Positions 49,606 to 58,554 of a DNA stretch of 64,000 nucleotides are shown in pieces (positions within the stretch are counted from its first letter, which is position 1; every line of letters begins with the position of its first letter). The position numbers and the translations under genes are program-made. The notes beneath the pieces were generated by a model. It did no database searches and was not told the DNA's origin. It saw only the letters and a list, made by a program, of their open reading frames with translations. This DNA is from Variovorax atrisoli 110B (GTDB lineage Bacteria > Pseudomonadota > Gammaproteobacteria > Burkholderiales > Burkholderiaceae_C): assembly GCF_000382045.1 (NCBI RefSeq), contig NZ_KB907455.1:62001-126000 (forward strand). Reading direction: 5' to 3'.

Positions 49606-50088
49606 TCAGCCGGCCTTGCTGCGGCGCAAGGTCTTCTTGGCCGCGGGCGCGGCCGGCTTGCGGGCGGTGGTCTTGCGTGCGGCGGCGGCAGTGCCCTGCT
49701 GTGCCTTCTTCAGCTCGGCCTCCAATGCCTCGACGCGCGCCTGCAGCGCGGCCATGTCCGCGGCGCTGGGGGCGCCCAGCTTCTCCATCGCGCGGGCGAC
49801 GCGCTCCTCGAAGATGTTCTCCAGCTTGCCCCACTGGCCCGCGGCCTTGGTGCCGAACTCGCTGGCGAAGCCCGCCATGCGCTGCTGTGCCTGGGACAGG
49901 GTTTCCTCGGCGGCCTGCTGGGTCTTCTTCTGCATGCCGGCGCCGTCGCGCACCAGCGCCTCGAAGGCCTTGCTGCCTTCCTGCTGCATCTTGGCGAAGG
50001 CACCGAGGCCGGCGAGCCAGATCTGCTGGGCGGAGTCCTTGATGCGGTCGGCGGCCTTGCCGTTGCTGTCGTCGTCCTGGGTAGCCAT
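49606..50088 (-). CDS. PHA granule-associated phasin (PhaI/PhaF-like)
   Basis: A 160-residue phasin. The family start is QQIWLAGLGAFAKMQQEGSKAFEALVRDG, then a long amphipathic helix region (KTQQAAEETLSQAQQRM), ending in a Lys/Ala/Pro-rich tail of the kind that binds DNA in PhaF-type phasins (KTTARKPAAPAAKKTLRR). It coats polyhydroxyalkanoate granules. The start at 50088 follows GGAAGAAATCGC. Confidence 0.87.
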   Translation of the reverse strand: MATQDDDSNGKAADRIKDSAQQIWLAGLGAFAKMQQEGSKAFEALVRDGAGMQKKTQQAAEETLSQAQQRMAGFASEFGTKAAGQWGKLENIFEERVARAMEKLGAPSAADMAALQARVEALEAELKKAQQGTAAAARKTTARKPAAPAAKKTLRRSKAG

Positions 50089-50199
50089 GCGATTTCTTCC
50101 TTTGCGTGCAAACAATCGCCTGACTCTAGCCGCCCGAGGGCCTCTTCATTAGAGCTTCGCGTCTATGGGGCGAAGCCATGGGTCGAAGCTGTGGGCGGC

Positions 50200-50649
50200 T
50201 CAGGGCGTGCCGCTGGCCGCTCGGCTCGCATCCAGGTGCGCCTTGGCGCGCTCGGCCAGCGCCATTTCGCCGGGGGTGCCGGGCACGTAGGCCTCGACCG
50301 GCAGGGGACGGCCGTGCGAATCGACCGAGACGAACACGATCAGGCATTCGGTGGTCTTTTCCATCGCGCCGCCCTTCATGTCGCCGCTGCGCACCTCCAC
50401 GGAGATGTTCATGCTGGTCTTGCCGGTGTAGGCGAGGCGGGCCTCCACCTCGACGAGGTCGCCGATCATGATCGGCCGGTGGAAGCGGATGCTGCCGATG
50501 AAGGCGGTGACGCAGTAGCGCTTGGCCCAGCTGGTCGCGCAGGCGTAGCCGGCCTCGTCGATCCACTTCATGACGGTGCCGCCGTGGACCTTGCCGCCGA
50601 AGTTGACGGTGCTGGGCTCGGCGAGAAAACGCAGGGTGATCGAGGACAT
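50200..50649 (-). CDS. Acyl-CoA thioesterase, hotdog fold (YciA-like)
   Basis: A 149-residue hotdog thioesterase. The catalytic region NFGGKVHGGTVMKWIDEAGYA contains the essential acidic residue on the long helix, and GSIRFHRPIMIGDLVEVEARLAYTGKTSM follows. The length and HGG pattern match YciA/BFIT-type acyl-CoA hydrolases. It lies in the fatty/PHA-related block with ACBP and phasin. Confidence 0.88.
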   Translation of the reverse strand: MSSITLRFLAEPSTVNFGGKVHGGTVMKWIDEAGYACATSWAKRYCVTAFIGSIRFHRPIMIGDLVEVEARLAYTGKTSMNISVEVRSGDMKGGAMEKTTECLIVFVSVDSHGRPLPVEAYVPGTPGEMALAERAKAHLDASRAASGTP

Positions 50650-50759
50650 GGGGGCCGCCTTTGGTGGTGAATGTGGGCTGTGACTATGGAGTGGGGAGCC
50701 GCGATTATGCGAGCGGGCACCCCGCCTGCGGACGCCGCCGGTCGTCGCGGCGCGCGCGC

Positions 50760-51656
50760 TCAGCTCCCGCTGAACAACTGCGCCAGCGTGCGCCGCAGCC
50801 AGGCATTGCCCGGGTCGGCATGGAAGCGCTCGTGCCAGTGCTGCTTCACCGCATAGTCCGACAGCGCGAAGGGCGGCTCCAGCAGCTTCACCGGCTCCTG
50901 CGTGGCCAGCACCTTGCCGAGGATGCGCGGCACCACCACCAGCAGCTCGGTCTGCGCCACGATGCGCGCCACGCTCAAGAAGCTCGACAGCCGCACCACC
51001 ACGTTGCGCTTCAGGCCCAGCCGCGCGAGCGTGGTGTCGACGATGGCGTGCCCGGTGCCCGAGGTCGAAACCACCGCGTGCGCCTCGGCCTCGAAGCGCC
51101 TGCGCGTGAGCTTCGTGCCGATGCGCGGATGGTTCCTCGCGGCGAGGCAGACGAAGTTCTGCATGAAGAGCGTCTGCTGGTAGAAGCCCGCGTCCAGCTG
51201 CGGCATGAAGCCCACGGCGAGGTCGACCTCTCCGTCCTGCAGCCGGCGGCCGCTGAGCGTGGAGATGATCTCCGTCTCGATGTGCACCCCCGGCGCCGCC
51301 TGGCGCAGGTGGTCGAGCAGGCCGGGCAGCAGCACCACCTCGCTGATGTCGGTCATGCAGATGCGGAAGCGCCGCTGCGCCTGCGCCGGATCGAAGCTGC
51401 TGCGGTTGCCCTGCGCCTGCGCGATCTGGGCCAGCGCCTCGCGCAGGTTCGGGTAGATGCGCTCGGCGTGAGGCGTGGGCTGCATGCCCTGCGCGGTGCG
51501 GGTGAACAGGCGGTCGTCGAAGTGGGTGCGCAGCTTGTTCAGCGCGGTGCTGGCCGCGGCCTGCGCCATGCCCAGGCGCTCGGCTGCCTTCGAGACGTTG
51601 CCGGTCTTGTAGACCTCGTCGAACACGGCGAGCCATTCGAGATCGAGCTTCGACAT
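50760..51656 (-). CDS. LysR regulator of the gentisate cluster (predicted)
   Basis: A 298-residue LysR regulator. The HTH (LDLEWLAVFDEVYKTGNVSKAAERLGMAQAAASTALNKL, quoted in parts VYKTGNVSKAAERLG and MAQAAASTALNKL) resembles NahR/NodD-like members. An effector domain starts at RRFRICMTDISEVVLLPGLL. A good site (CAGGAGTCCCGC) precedes ATG 51656. It is divergent from gentisate dioxygenase across a 121-base gap with a LysR-type palindrome, so it probably activates that operon in response to an aromatic acid. Confidence 0.9.
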   Translation of the reverse strand: MSKLDLEWLAVFDEVYKTGNVSKAAERLGMAQAAASTALNKLRTHFDDRLFTRTAQGMQPTPHAERIYPNLREALAQIAQAQGNRSSFDPAQAQRRFRICMTDISEVVLLPGLLDHLRQAAPGVHIETEIISTLSGRRLQDGEVDLAVGFMPQLDAGFYQQTLFMQNFVCLAARNHPRIGTKLTRRRFEAEAHAVVSTSGTGHAIVDTTLARLGLKRNVVVRLSSFLSVARIVAQTELLVVVPRILGKVLATQEPVKLLEPPFALSDYAVKQHWHERFHADPGNAWLRRTLAQLFSGS

Positions 51657-51687
51657 GCGGGACTCCTGCTTACGGCGAAAGGCACCA

Positions 51688-51704
51688 TTATCGAAATTTC
51701 GAAT
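51688..51704. promoter_or_regulatory. LysR-type operator candidate between lysR and gentisate genes
   Basis: TCGAAATTTCGA at 51691-51702 is a perfect 12-base palindrome, extended as T-N11-A (51691 to 51703). It sits mid-way in the divergent gap, close to the lysR start and upstream of the gentisate operon. Confidence 0.5.
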
Positions 51705-51777
51705 TCCGTGTATTGGCTGTCGGTCTTGAGGAAATAGTGGTGCGCGCCAACAATGCCGCCAACGGAGACACCGCCCC

Positions 51778-52839
51778 ATGAAACCCGCCCCCTCGAATGC
51801 GGCCGAGCGCCGCGACTATTACGACCGCATCCGCCCGCTGCATCTCACGCCGCTGTGGGAGTCGCTGCATGCGCTGGTGCCGCGCGAGCCGCAGACGCCG
51901 TGCGTGCCCGCGCTGTGGCGCTACGACGAGATCCGCCCGCTGCTGATGGAGTCGGCCGACCTCATCACCGCCGAGGAGGCCGTGCGCCGCGTGCTGGTGC
52001 TCGAGAACCCGGCGCTGCCCGGCAACTCGTCGATCACGCAGTCGCTCTACGCGGGCCTGCAGCTCATCATGCCGGGCGAGGTCGCGCCCTCGCACCGCCA
52101 CGTGCAGTCGGCGCTTCGCTTCATCGTCGACGGCAAGGGGGCCTACACCACGGTGGGCGGCGAGCGCACCACCATGTACCCGGGCGACTTCATCATCACG
52201 CCCTCGTGGGCCTGGCACGACCATGGCAACGAAGGCATCGGCGGCAGCGTGGAGCCGGTGGTGTGGCTGGACGGCCTCGACATCCCGATGCTGCGCTTCT
52301 TCGACGCAGGCTTCGCCGAGAACGACGACACCAAGGTGCAGCACGTCTCGCGCCCCGAGGGCAACAGCCTCGCGCGCTTCGGCCACAACATGGTGCCGGT
52401 GCGGCACGACCACGCATCGGCCACCTCGCCGATCTTCAACTACCCCTATGCGCGCAGCCGCGAGGCGCTGGCGCAGCTGCAGAAGCAGGAAGCGCCCGAT
52501 GCCTGGCTGGGCCACAAGCTGCGCTACATCAACCCGCTGACCGGCGGCTCGCCGATGCCGACCATCGCGACCAACCTGCAACTGCTGCCGAAGGGCTTCG
52601 CGGGCAAGGCGCACCGCGCGACCGACGGCGTCGTCTACAGCGTGGTCGAGGGCCGCGGCACGGCCGAGATCGCCGGCCAGCGCTTCTCATTCGGTCCGCG
52701 CGACACCTTCGTGGTGCCCTCGTGGGCGACGCTGAAGCTGTCGTCGCCGGATGGAGACGCGGTGCTTTTCAGCTTCTCCGACCGCCCCGTGCAGCAGGCC
52801 ATGGGCATCCTGCGCGAGGCCTTCCTCGAAGACGCCTGA
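51778..52839 (+). CDS. gtdA: Gentisate 1,2-dioxygenase
   Basis: A 353-residue bicupin dioxygenase that opens the ring of gentisate to maleylpyruvate. The first cupin has SHRHVQSALRFIVDG, giving two His iron ligands, and WAWHDHGNEG for the third. Start residues RRDYYDRIRPLHLTPLWESL and the segment PMPTIATNLQLLPKGF are family-typical. The second cupin is near SVVEGRGTAEI. First gene of the 3-hydroxybenzoate cluster. Confidence 0.93.
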   Translation: MKPAPSNAAERRDYYDRIRPLHLTPLWESLHALVPREPQTPCVPALWRYDEIRPLLMESADLITAEEAVRRVLVLENPALPGNSSITQSLYAGLQLIMPGEVAPSHRHVQSALRFIVDGKGAYTTVGGERTTMYPGDFIITPSWAWHDHGNEGIGGSVEPVVWLDGLDIPMLRFFDAGFAENDDTKVQHVSRPEGNSLARFGHNMVPVRHDHASATSPIFNYPYARSREALAQLQKQEAPDAWLGHKLRYINPLTGGSPMPTIATNLQLLPKGFAGKAHRATDGVVYSVVEGRGTAEIAGQRFSFGPRDTFVVPSWATLKLSSPDGDAVLFSFSDRPVQQAMGILREAFLEDA

Positions 52840-52909
52840 AGCCCGGGCGCGCAGTTCCGATTTTTCTTTCTTTCTGACCGTGTGCCGCCCCGAGCGGCAG
52901 GAGCCTTCC

Positions 52910-53614
52910 ATGTCCTTCGTCTTCACGCCTCCTTCCATCGTCGGCCTGCCCATCGCCGGCTCCGACCAGCAGTTCCCGGTGCGCCGCGTCTACTGCGTGG
53001 GCCGCAACTACGCCGCCCATGCACGCGAGATGGGCTTCGACCCCGACCGCGAGCCGCCTTTCTTCTTCTGCAAGCCCAACGACGACGCCTCGGTGGTGCC
53101 GGTGGCCGAGGGCGAGACCGCCTCCATTCCCTATCCGCCGCTCACCAGCAACTACCACTACGAGGCCGAGCTGGTGGTCGCCATCGGCAAGGGCGGCGCC
53201 AACATCCCGGTCGAGCAGGCCGCCAGCCACATCCACAGCTACGCCGTGGGCCTGGACATGACCCGCCGCGACCTGCAGATGAAGATGCGCGAGCAGGGCC
53301 GCCCCTGGGAGATCGGCAAGGCCTTCGACTTCTCCGCGCCCATCGCGCCGCTGCGCACGCTGGCCGACGTGGGCGAGATCAACGCCGGCGCCATCGTGCT
53401 CGAAGTGGATGGCGAAGTGCGCCAGAAGAGCGACATCACGTACCTCATCTGGTCGGTGAACGAAGTCATCGCCAACCTCTCGACCCTCTTCACGCTGCAG
53501 CCCGGCGACCTGATCTTCACCGGCACGCCCGAGGGCGTGGGAGCGGTGAAGCCGGGCCAGACGATCAAGGTGAGCATCGAGCGCCTGCCGTCGCTGACTG
53601 TGCATATCGACTGA
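52910..53614 (+). CDS. Fumarylacetoacetate-hydrolase family enzyme (maleyl/fumarylpyruvate hydrolase)
   Basis: A 234-residue FAH-family hydrolase. VRRVYCVGRNYAAHAREMG, PFFFCKPNDD, YHYEAELVVAIGKGG and TRRDLQMKMREQGRPWEIGKAFD are the metal- and substrate-binding blocks, ending LIFTGTPEGVGAVKPG. ATG 52910 follows GGCAGGAGCC. Between gentisate dioxygenase and the hydroxylase, it should cleave the ring product to pyruvate plus maleate or fumarate. No isomerase gene (glutathione or mycothiol type) is adjacent, which would favour direct maleylpyruvate hydrolysis. Confidence 0.92.
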   Translation: MSFVFTPPSIVGLPIAGSDQQFPVRRVYCVGRNYAAHAREMGFDPDREPPFFFCKPNDDASVVPVAEGETASIPYPPLTSNYHYEAELVVAIGKGGANIPVEQAASHIHSYAVGLDMTRRDLQMKMREQGRPWEIGKAFDFSAPIAPLRTLADVGEINAGAIVLEVDGEVRQKSDITYLIWSVNEVIANLSTLFTLQPGDLIFTGTPEGVGAVKPGQTIKVSIERLPSLTVHID

Positions 53615-53643
53615 CCGAATCCACCGGAAAGCACGGGCCCGCC

Positions 53644-54909
53644 ATGACTTCATCGAAGAACCCTCCCACCGTGCTGCTGGTCGGCGGCGGTATCGGCGGC
53701 ATGGCCGCCGCGCTGGCGCTCGCGCGCCTGGGTGTTTCCATCGACCTGCTCGAGCAGAGCGCCACCATCGGCGAGATCGGCGCTGGCCTGCAGCTCGGCC
53801 CCAATGCCTTTGCGGCGCTCGACGCGCTGGGCGTGGGCGAGGCGGTGCGCCGGGGCTCGGTGTTCACCGACCGGCTGGTGATGATGGACGCCGTCGACTG
53901 CGGCGAAGTGGCCTCGGTGCCGGTGGGCGAGGCCTTCCGTGCGCGCTTCAAGAATCCGTATGCGGTGAGCCATCGCGCAGACCTGCACGGCGCGATCCAT
54001 GAGGCGGTGAAGCAGCATCCGCTGATCCGCTTCCACACCTCGGCGCAGGTGGAGTCCATCGACCTGGGCGGGCAGGGCGTCACCGCAACGACGCGCGACG
54101 GCCGCAGCTTCAAGGCCGATGCCATCGTCGGCTGCGACGGCGTGAAATCGGTGGTGCGCGGCCGGCTCATCGGCGACGCGCCGCGCGTGTCGGGCCACGT
54201 GGTGTATCGCGCCGTGGTGCCCGCGGCCGACATGCCGGCCGACCTGCGCTGGAACGCGCCCGTGGTCTGGGCCGGCCCGAATTGCCACCTGGTGCACTAC
54301 CCGCTGCGCCACGGCGAGCAGTACAACCTGGTCGTCACCTTCCACAGCCGCGAGAAGGAGGAGTGGGGCGTGACCGACGGCAGCAAGGAGGAAGTGCTCT
54401 CGTACTTCGAGGGCGTGCATGCGCGCCCGCGCCAGCTGCTCGACCGTCCGACCTCGTGGCGCCGCTGGAGCACCGCCGACCGCGACCCGGTCGAGCGCTG
54501 GAGCGAAGGCGCCGCCACGCTGCTGGGCGACGCGGCCCATCCGATGATGCAGTACCTCGCGCAGGGCGCGTGCATGGCGCTGGAAGACGCCGTGACGCTC
54601 GGCGAGGCGGTGAAGGCCTGCGGCTTCGACATGCCCGCCGCCTTCAAGCTCTACGAGGCGGCGCGGGTCGCCCGCACGGCGCGCGTGGTGCTGTCGGTGC
54701 GCGAGATGGGGCGCCTCTACCATGCCAAGGGCGTGGAGCGCCTGGTGCGCAACAGCCTGTGGCCGGGCCGCACGCCCGAACGCTTCTACGATGCGGTCGA
54801 GTGGCTCTACGCCTGGCGGCCCGAGCGCTGCCTGGACGACGCGCCCGAGTCGCTGCGTCCTTCGGCCGCGGCCGTCGCCGAAGCCGCGGCCGTGCTTTCG
54901 CGACACTGA
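53644..54909 (+). CDS. FAD-dependent aromatic monooxygenase, 3-hydroxybenzoate 6-hydroxylase-like
   Basis: A 421-residue class A flavin monooxygenase. FAD-binding GxGxxG is VLLVGGGIGGMAAALALA, the DG motif is DAIVGCDGVKSVVRG, and the GD motif is LLGDAAHPMMQYLAQGACMALEDA. There is no second Rossmann domain, as expected for single-component hydroxylases. In a cluster with gentisate dioxygenase the likely reaction is 3-hydroxybenzoate to gentisate. Salicylate 5-hydroxylation would need several subunits, which are absent. Assignment is by family plus context. Confidence 0.88.
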   Translation: MTSSKNPPTVLLVGGGIGGMAAALALARLGVSIDLLEQSATIGEIGAGLQLGPNAFAALDALGVGEAVRRGSVFTDRLVMMDAVDCGEVASVPVGEAFRARFKNPYAVSHRADLHGAIHEAVKQHPLIRFHTSAQVESIDLGGQGVTATTRDGRSFKADAIVGCDGVKSVVRGRLIGDAPRVSGHVVYRAVVPAADMPADLRWNAPVVWAGPNCHLVHYPLRHGEQYNLVVTFHSREKEEWGVTDGSKEEVLSYFEGVHARPRQLLDRPTSWRRWSTADRDPVERWSEGAATLLGDAAHPMMQYLAQGACMALEDAVTLGEAVKACGFDMPAAFKLYEAARVARTARVVLSVREMGRLYHAKGVERLVRNSLWPGRTPERFYDAVEWLYAWRPERCLDDAPESLRPSAAAVAEAAAVLSRH

Positions 54910-54978
54910 GGCAGTTTTCTTTCAACATTCATAACCATCGAGGCGACCATCCAGGTCCACGCCCAGGAGACAAGAGAG

Positions 54979-55956
54979 ATGAACTTTTCGCGCGCACTGA
55001 TGACGGGCCTGCTGGCCCTGACGGCCACCACGGGAGCACTGGCCCAGGCTTCCGACTACCCCAGCAAGCCCGTGACCCTGGTCACGCCCTTCGCCGCCGG
55101 CAGCGGCCCCGACGCGGTGCTGCGCCTCGTCTCGGACAAGCTCTCGCGCCTGTGGAACCAGCGCGTGGTCATCGACAACCGGCCGGGCGGCGGCGGCTTC
55201 ATCGCCATCGACCAGGCCCGCCGCGGCGCGCCCGACGGCTACACGCTGCTGCAGCTGGACAGCGAGCACATCGCCGCGCTGCCGCACCTGTACAAGTCGC
55301 GCAACTTCGTGACGCTGCAGCATTTCGACCCGGTGGCCTCGCTCTTTCGCACGCCCTTCTTCGTGGCCGTGGGCACCGACTCCAAGTGGAAGAACATGGG
55401 CGACCTGATCGCCGCGGCCAAGGCCAACCCCGACGGCATCGTCTACGGCTCGTGGGGCGTGGGCAGCCCGGGCCACCTGGGTGCGCAGCAGCTGGAGGCG
55501 CTCACCGGCATCCACATGCGCCATGCGCCCTACCGCGAGGTGTCGCAGCTCTACTCGAACGTGGGCACCGGCGAGGTGCCGTGGGCCTTCGCGAGCATTC
55601 CGTCGAGCCAGGGCATCTACAAGGCCGGCAAGCTGCGCTACATCGCGGTGGCGGCCACCAAGCGCATCCCGCAGATGCCCGACGTGCCGACCATGGCCGA
55701 GGCGGGCGGCCCCGCCTCGCTGGAGGTCAATTCGTTCGTGTCGCTGCTCGCGCCCAAGGGCGTGCCGGCGGCCATCAAGGCGAAGATCAATGCCGACGTG
55801 GCCAAGGTCATCGCCGATCCCGAGATCCGCGCCCGCTTCGACACCTTCGCCTTCGAGCCGCTCGCATGGTCGCCCGAGGAAATCGAGCGCAATGCCGAGG
55901 CCAAGTCGAAGGTGTACGGCGAGCTGGTGCGAAGGGGCAACATCAGCCTCGAATAG
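54979..55956 (+). CDS. Bug-type TTT receptor, gentisate cluster (first)
   Basis: A 325-residue periplasmic receptor. The signal peptide MNFSRALMTGLLALTATTGALAQ is followed by DYPSKPVTLVTPFAAGSGPDAVLR. VIDNRPGGGGFIAIDQARRG and VYGSWGVGSPGHLGAQQLE are Bug signatures. It probably captures an aromatic acid for the adjacent pathway, handing it to tctAB proteins encoded elsewhere. Confidence 0.92.
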   Translation: MNFSRALMTGLLALTATTGALAQASDYPSKPVTLVTPFAAGSGPDAVLRLVSDKLSRLWNQRVVIDNRPGGGGFIAIDQARRGAPDGYTLLQLDSEHIAALPHLYKSRNFVTLQHFDPVASLFRTPFFVAVGTDSKWKNMGDLIAAAKANPDGIVYGSWGVGSPGHLGAQQLEALTGIHMRHAPYREVSQLYSNVGTGEVPWAFASIPSSQGIYKAGKLRYIAVAATKRIPQMPDVPTMAEAGGPASLEVNSFVSLLAPKGVPAAIKAKINADVAKVIADPEIRARFDTFAFEPLAWSPEEIERNAEAKSKVYGELVRRGNISLE

Positions 55957-56052
55957 CGAGGGCGCGCCGGACTTCGGTCTTGCCCGGCGTCTTGCGCGGC
56001 AGTTAAGCTGGCCCTCTTTGGTTTTTTGACGACTTTTTCACACTTTTTCTCC

Positions 56053-57030
56053 ATGCACGCCACCAAGAGAGCCCTTTTGATCGCCTGCGGCCTGGTCGCC
56101 GCCGCCATGCTGCCGCTGAGCGCCAACGCAGACAACGCCGCCTGGCCGACCAAGCCGATCCGCCTGCTCGTGGGCTTCCCGGGCGGCTCCACGCCCGACA
56201 TCGCCGCGCGCACCATCGCCGAGCCGCTGGCCAAGGCGCTGGGCCAGCCGGTGGTGGTCGACAACAAGGCCGGCGCCTCGGGCAACATCGCGGCCGACCA
56301 GGTGGCCAAGGCCAACGACGACCACACGCTGGGCATCGTCATCAACGGCAACCTCACGTCGTCGAAGATGCTGTACCCCAAGCTGCCCTACGACCCGGTC
56401 AAGGACTTCACCTACCTTTCGCTGATCGCGACCGCCCCGCTGGTGCTGGTGGCGCAGAACAACCTGCCCTCGGGCACCGCCTTCTTCGACGAAGGCCGCA
56501 AGGCCGGCGACAAGTGGAACTACGGCTCGGTGGGCATCGGCTCTGTCGGCCACCTAGGCATGGAGCTGCTCAAGACCCGCGTGCCCGGCTTCAAGCCCGA
56601 GCACGTGCCCTACCAGGGCAACCCGCAGGTCATCACCGCGATGCTGGGCGACCAGGTGCAGATGGGCCTGATCCCGCCGGGCGTGGCCATGCCGCAGATC
56701 AAGGCCGGCAAGCTCAAGGCCATCGGCCTCACGGGCGGCCGCAGTGCGCTGGTGCCCGAGATCCCGCCGCTGTCGGACGCCGGCGTGAAGGACTTCAACC
56801 TCGAGGTGTGGGTGGCGCTGCTGGGCCCGGCCAACCTCTCGAAGGTGGCGCAGGCTCGCATCAGCCGCGAGCTCGAGGCGATCATGAAGAACCCCGACGT
56901 GCGCCGCAAGCTCTTCGAGCAGGGCTGGCAGGCCGTGGGCACCTCGCCGGACGGCATGCGCACGCGCGTCAATGAAGAGGCCGCCATCATGACCAAGATC
57001 ATTTCGGCCCGCGGCATCAAGCTGCAGTGA
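56053..57030 (+). CDS. Bug-type TTT receptor, gentisate cluster (second)
   Basis: A 325-residue paralogue of the preceding receptor. The start at 56053 gives MHATKRALLIACGLVAAAML, a better signal peptide than the in-frame TTG nine codons earlier. The mature protein has AAWPTKPIRLLVGFPGGSTPD and VVVDNKAGASGNIAADQV. Two different receptors side by side suggest two related substrates. Confidence 0.92.
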   Translation: MHATKRALLIACGLVAAAMLPLSANADNAAWPTKPIRLLVGFPGGSTPDIAARTIAEPLAKALGQPVVVDNKAGASGNIAADQVAKANDDHTLGIVINGNLTSSKMLYPKLPYDPVKDFTYLSLIATAPLVLVAQNNLPSGTAFFDEGRKAGDKWNYGSVGIGSVGHLGMELLKTRVPGFKPEHVPYQGNPQVITAMLGDQVQMGLIPPGVAMPQIKAGKLKAIGLTGGRSALVPEIPPLSDAGVKDFNLEVWVALLGPANLSKVAQARISRELEAIMKNPDVRRKLFEQGWQAVGTSPDGMRTRVNEEAAIMTKIISARGIKLQ

Positions 57031-57037
57031 GCACACC

Positions 57038-57136
57038 CTCAGGCGCCGCGCACTTCGTGTCGCCGCGCCGACCCCCTTGCAGGGCGCGACACCGACGGAC
57101 CGGCAAAGCCGGATCCGCGGTGTCTCCCGAACAGAC
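57038..57136 (+). repeat. Dispersed intergenic repeat, copy 8
   Basis: CGCGCACTTCGTGTCGCCGC, GACCCCCTTGCAGGGCGCGAC and GGACCGGCAAAGCCGGATCCGCGGTGTC. Both hairpins are recognisable with substitutions. Confidence 0.8.
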
Positions 57137-57154
57137 ATCCATGGACCTATCTGA

Positions 57155-58501
57155 ATGACTTCCACATTGCATGAACCGGCGCGCGCGCTGCCGGTGTTCG
57201 GCGAGTACGACGTGGTGGTGGTCGGCGGCGGCCCCGCCGGCATCGCGGCCGCCGTGAGCGCCGCGCGCCACGGCGCCAGCACGCTGCTGGTGGAGCGCTA
57301 CGGCTTCCTCGGCGGCATGGGCACCGCAGGCGGCGTCACCAACTTCGCGGGCCTGTACGGCAAGCGCAAGGGCGAGATGACGCAGCTGGTGCGCGGCGTC
57401 GTCGACGAGCTCATCGACCGCATCGCCGCGCTCAACGGCATGAACCAGCCGCAGAACGGGATGGGCGGGCGCATCTGCGTGCGCTCGTACGACACCTCGG
57501 CCTACAAGCTCGCCGCCGACCAGCTGCTGGGCGACGCGGGCGTGAAGCTGCTGTTCCACGCGCTGGCGGCGGCCGTGGTGCTCGACGGCAAGCGCATCGC
57601 CGCGCTGGTGGTCGAGACCAAGTCGGGCCGCCAGGCGATCCGCGCCAACGCCTTCATCGACGCCAGCGGCGACGCCGACGTGGCCGCCTTCGCGGGCGTG
57701 CCCTTCGAAGTGGGCGACGGCCACGGCAGCGGGCTCTTCCCGACCACCATGTTCCGCATCGGCCAGGTCGACGCGCCGGCCGCGCTGGAGGCGGTGGGCG
57801 AGTTCAAGGCCATCAACGACTTCATGGCACGCGCCGAGCAGCACAAGCCCGGCGTCTACAGGTTCCCGCGCGAGGGCGCGATCCTGCGTCCCAACAAGGA
57901 CCCGCGCGAGTGGCGCGCCAACGTCACGCAGATCCGCAATTCTCAGGGCCGCGCGATGAACGGCGTCGATGCGCGCGAACTCTCCGAGGGCGAGCTCGAA
58001 GGGCGCCGCCAGATCAGCGAGTACTTCAAGTTCCTGAAGGCCGAGGTGCCGGGCTTCGCGCAGTCGGCCATCGTCGAGATCGCGCCGCAGGTCGGCATCC
58101 GCGAGACGCGGCGCATCCAGGGCCTGTACGCGCTCGGTCGCGAGGACATCCTGGGCTCGGCGAAGTTCGACGACAACATCGGCCTCAATGCCTGGCCGAT
58201 GGAGATGCACGCCGACGGCCGCATCGAGTGGGCTTTCCCGCGCGACGAGGACAACGCCTACAACCACCTGCCCTGGCGCATGCTGGTGCCGCAGACCCTC
58301 GACAACCTGCTGGTGGCCGGGCGTTGCGCGTCGATGACGCACGAGGGCCAGTCGGCCGCGCGCGCCAGCGGCGGCTGCTTCGTCATGGGGCAGGCCGCGG
58401 GCACGGCGGCGGCATCGGTGGGCGCGGGCAGCTTCGCCTCGGTCGACATCCCGGCGCTGCAGAAAAAGCTGGCCGCCGACGGCGTCGACCTCGACCGCTG
58501 A
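57155..58501 (+). CDS. FAD-dependent oxidoreductase (FAD_oxidored family)
   Basis: A 448-residue flavoprotein. FAD site: YDVVVVGGGPAGIAAAVSAARHG, then LVERYGFLGGMGTAGGV. Middle: AFIDASGDADVAAFAGVPFE; end: NLLVAGRCASMTHEGQSAARASGGCFVMGQAAGTAA. This matches the FAD-dependent oxidoreductase family that includes enzymes of unknown specificity. The repeat copy just upstream separates it from the receptor genes, so it may be an independent unit. The substrate is unknown. Confidence 0.88.
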   Translation: MTSTLHEPARALPVFGEYDVVVVGGGPAGIAAAVSAARHGASTLLVERYGFLGGMGTAGGVTNFAGLYGKRKGEMTQLVRGVVDELIDRIAALNGMNQPQNGMGGRICVRSYDTSAYKLAADQLLGDAGVKLLFHALAAAVVLDGKRIAALVVETKSGRQAIRANAFIDASGDADVAAFAGVPFEVGDGHGSGLFPTTMFRIGQVDAPAALEAVGEFKAINDFMARAEQHKPGVYRFPREGAILRPNKDPREWRANVTQIRNSQGRAMNGVDARELSEGELEGRRQISEYFKFLKAEVPGFAQSAIVEIAPQVGIRETRRIQGLYALGREDILGSAKFDDNIGLNAWPMEMHADGRIEWAFPRDEDNAYNHLPWRMLVPQTLDNLLVAGRCASMTHEGQSAARASGGCFVMGQAAGTAAASVGAGSFASVDIPALQKKLAADGVDLDR

Positions 58502-58554
58502 GCGGCGGGGCGCGCTAGAGTCCGGGGCAGGATGAACTCGACCCCGGACGCAAC

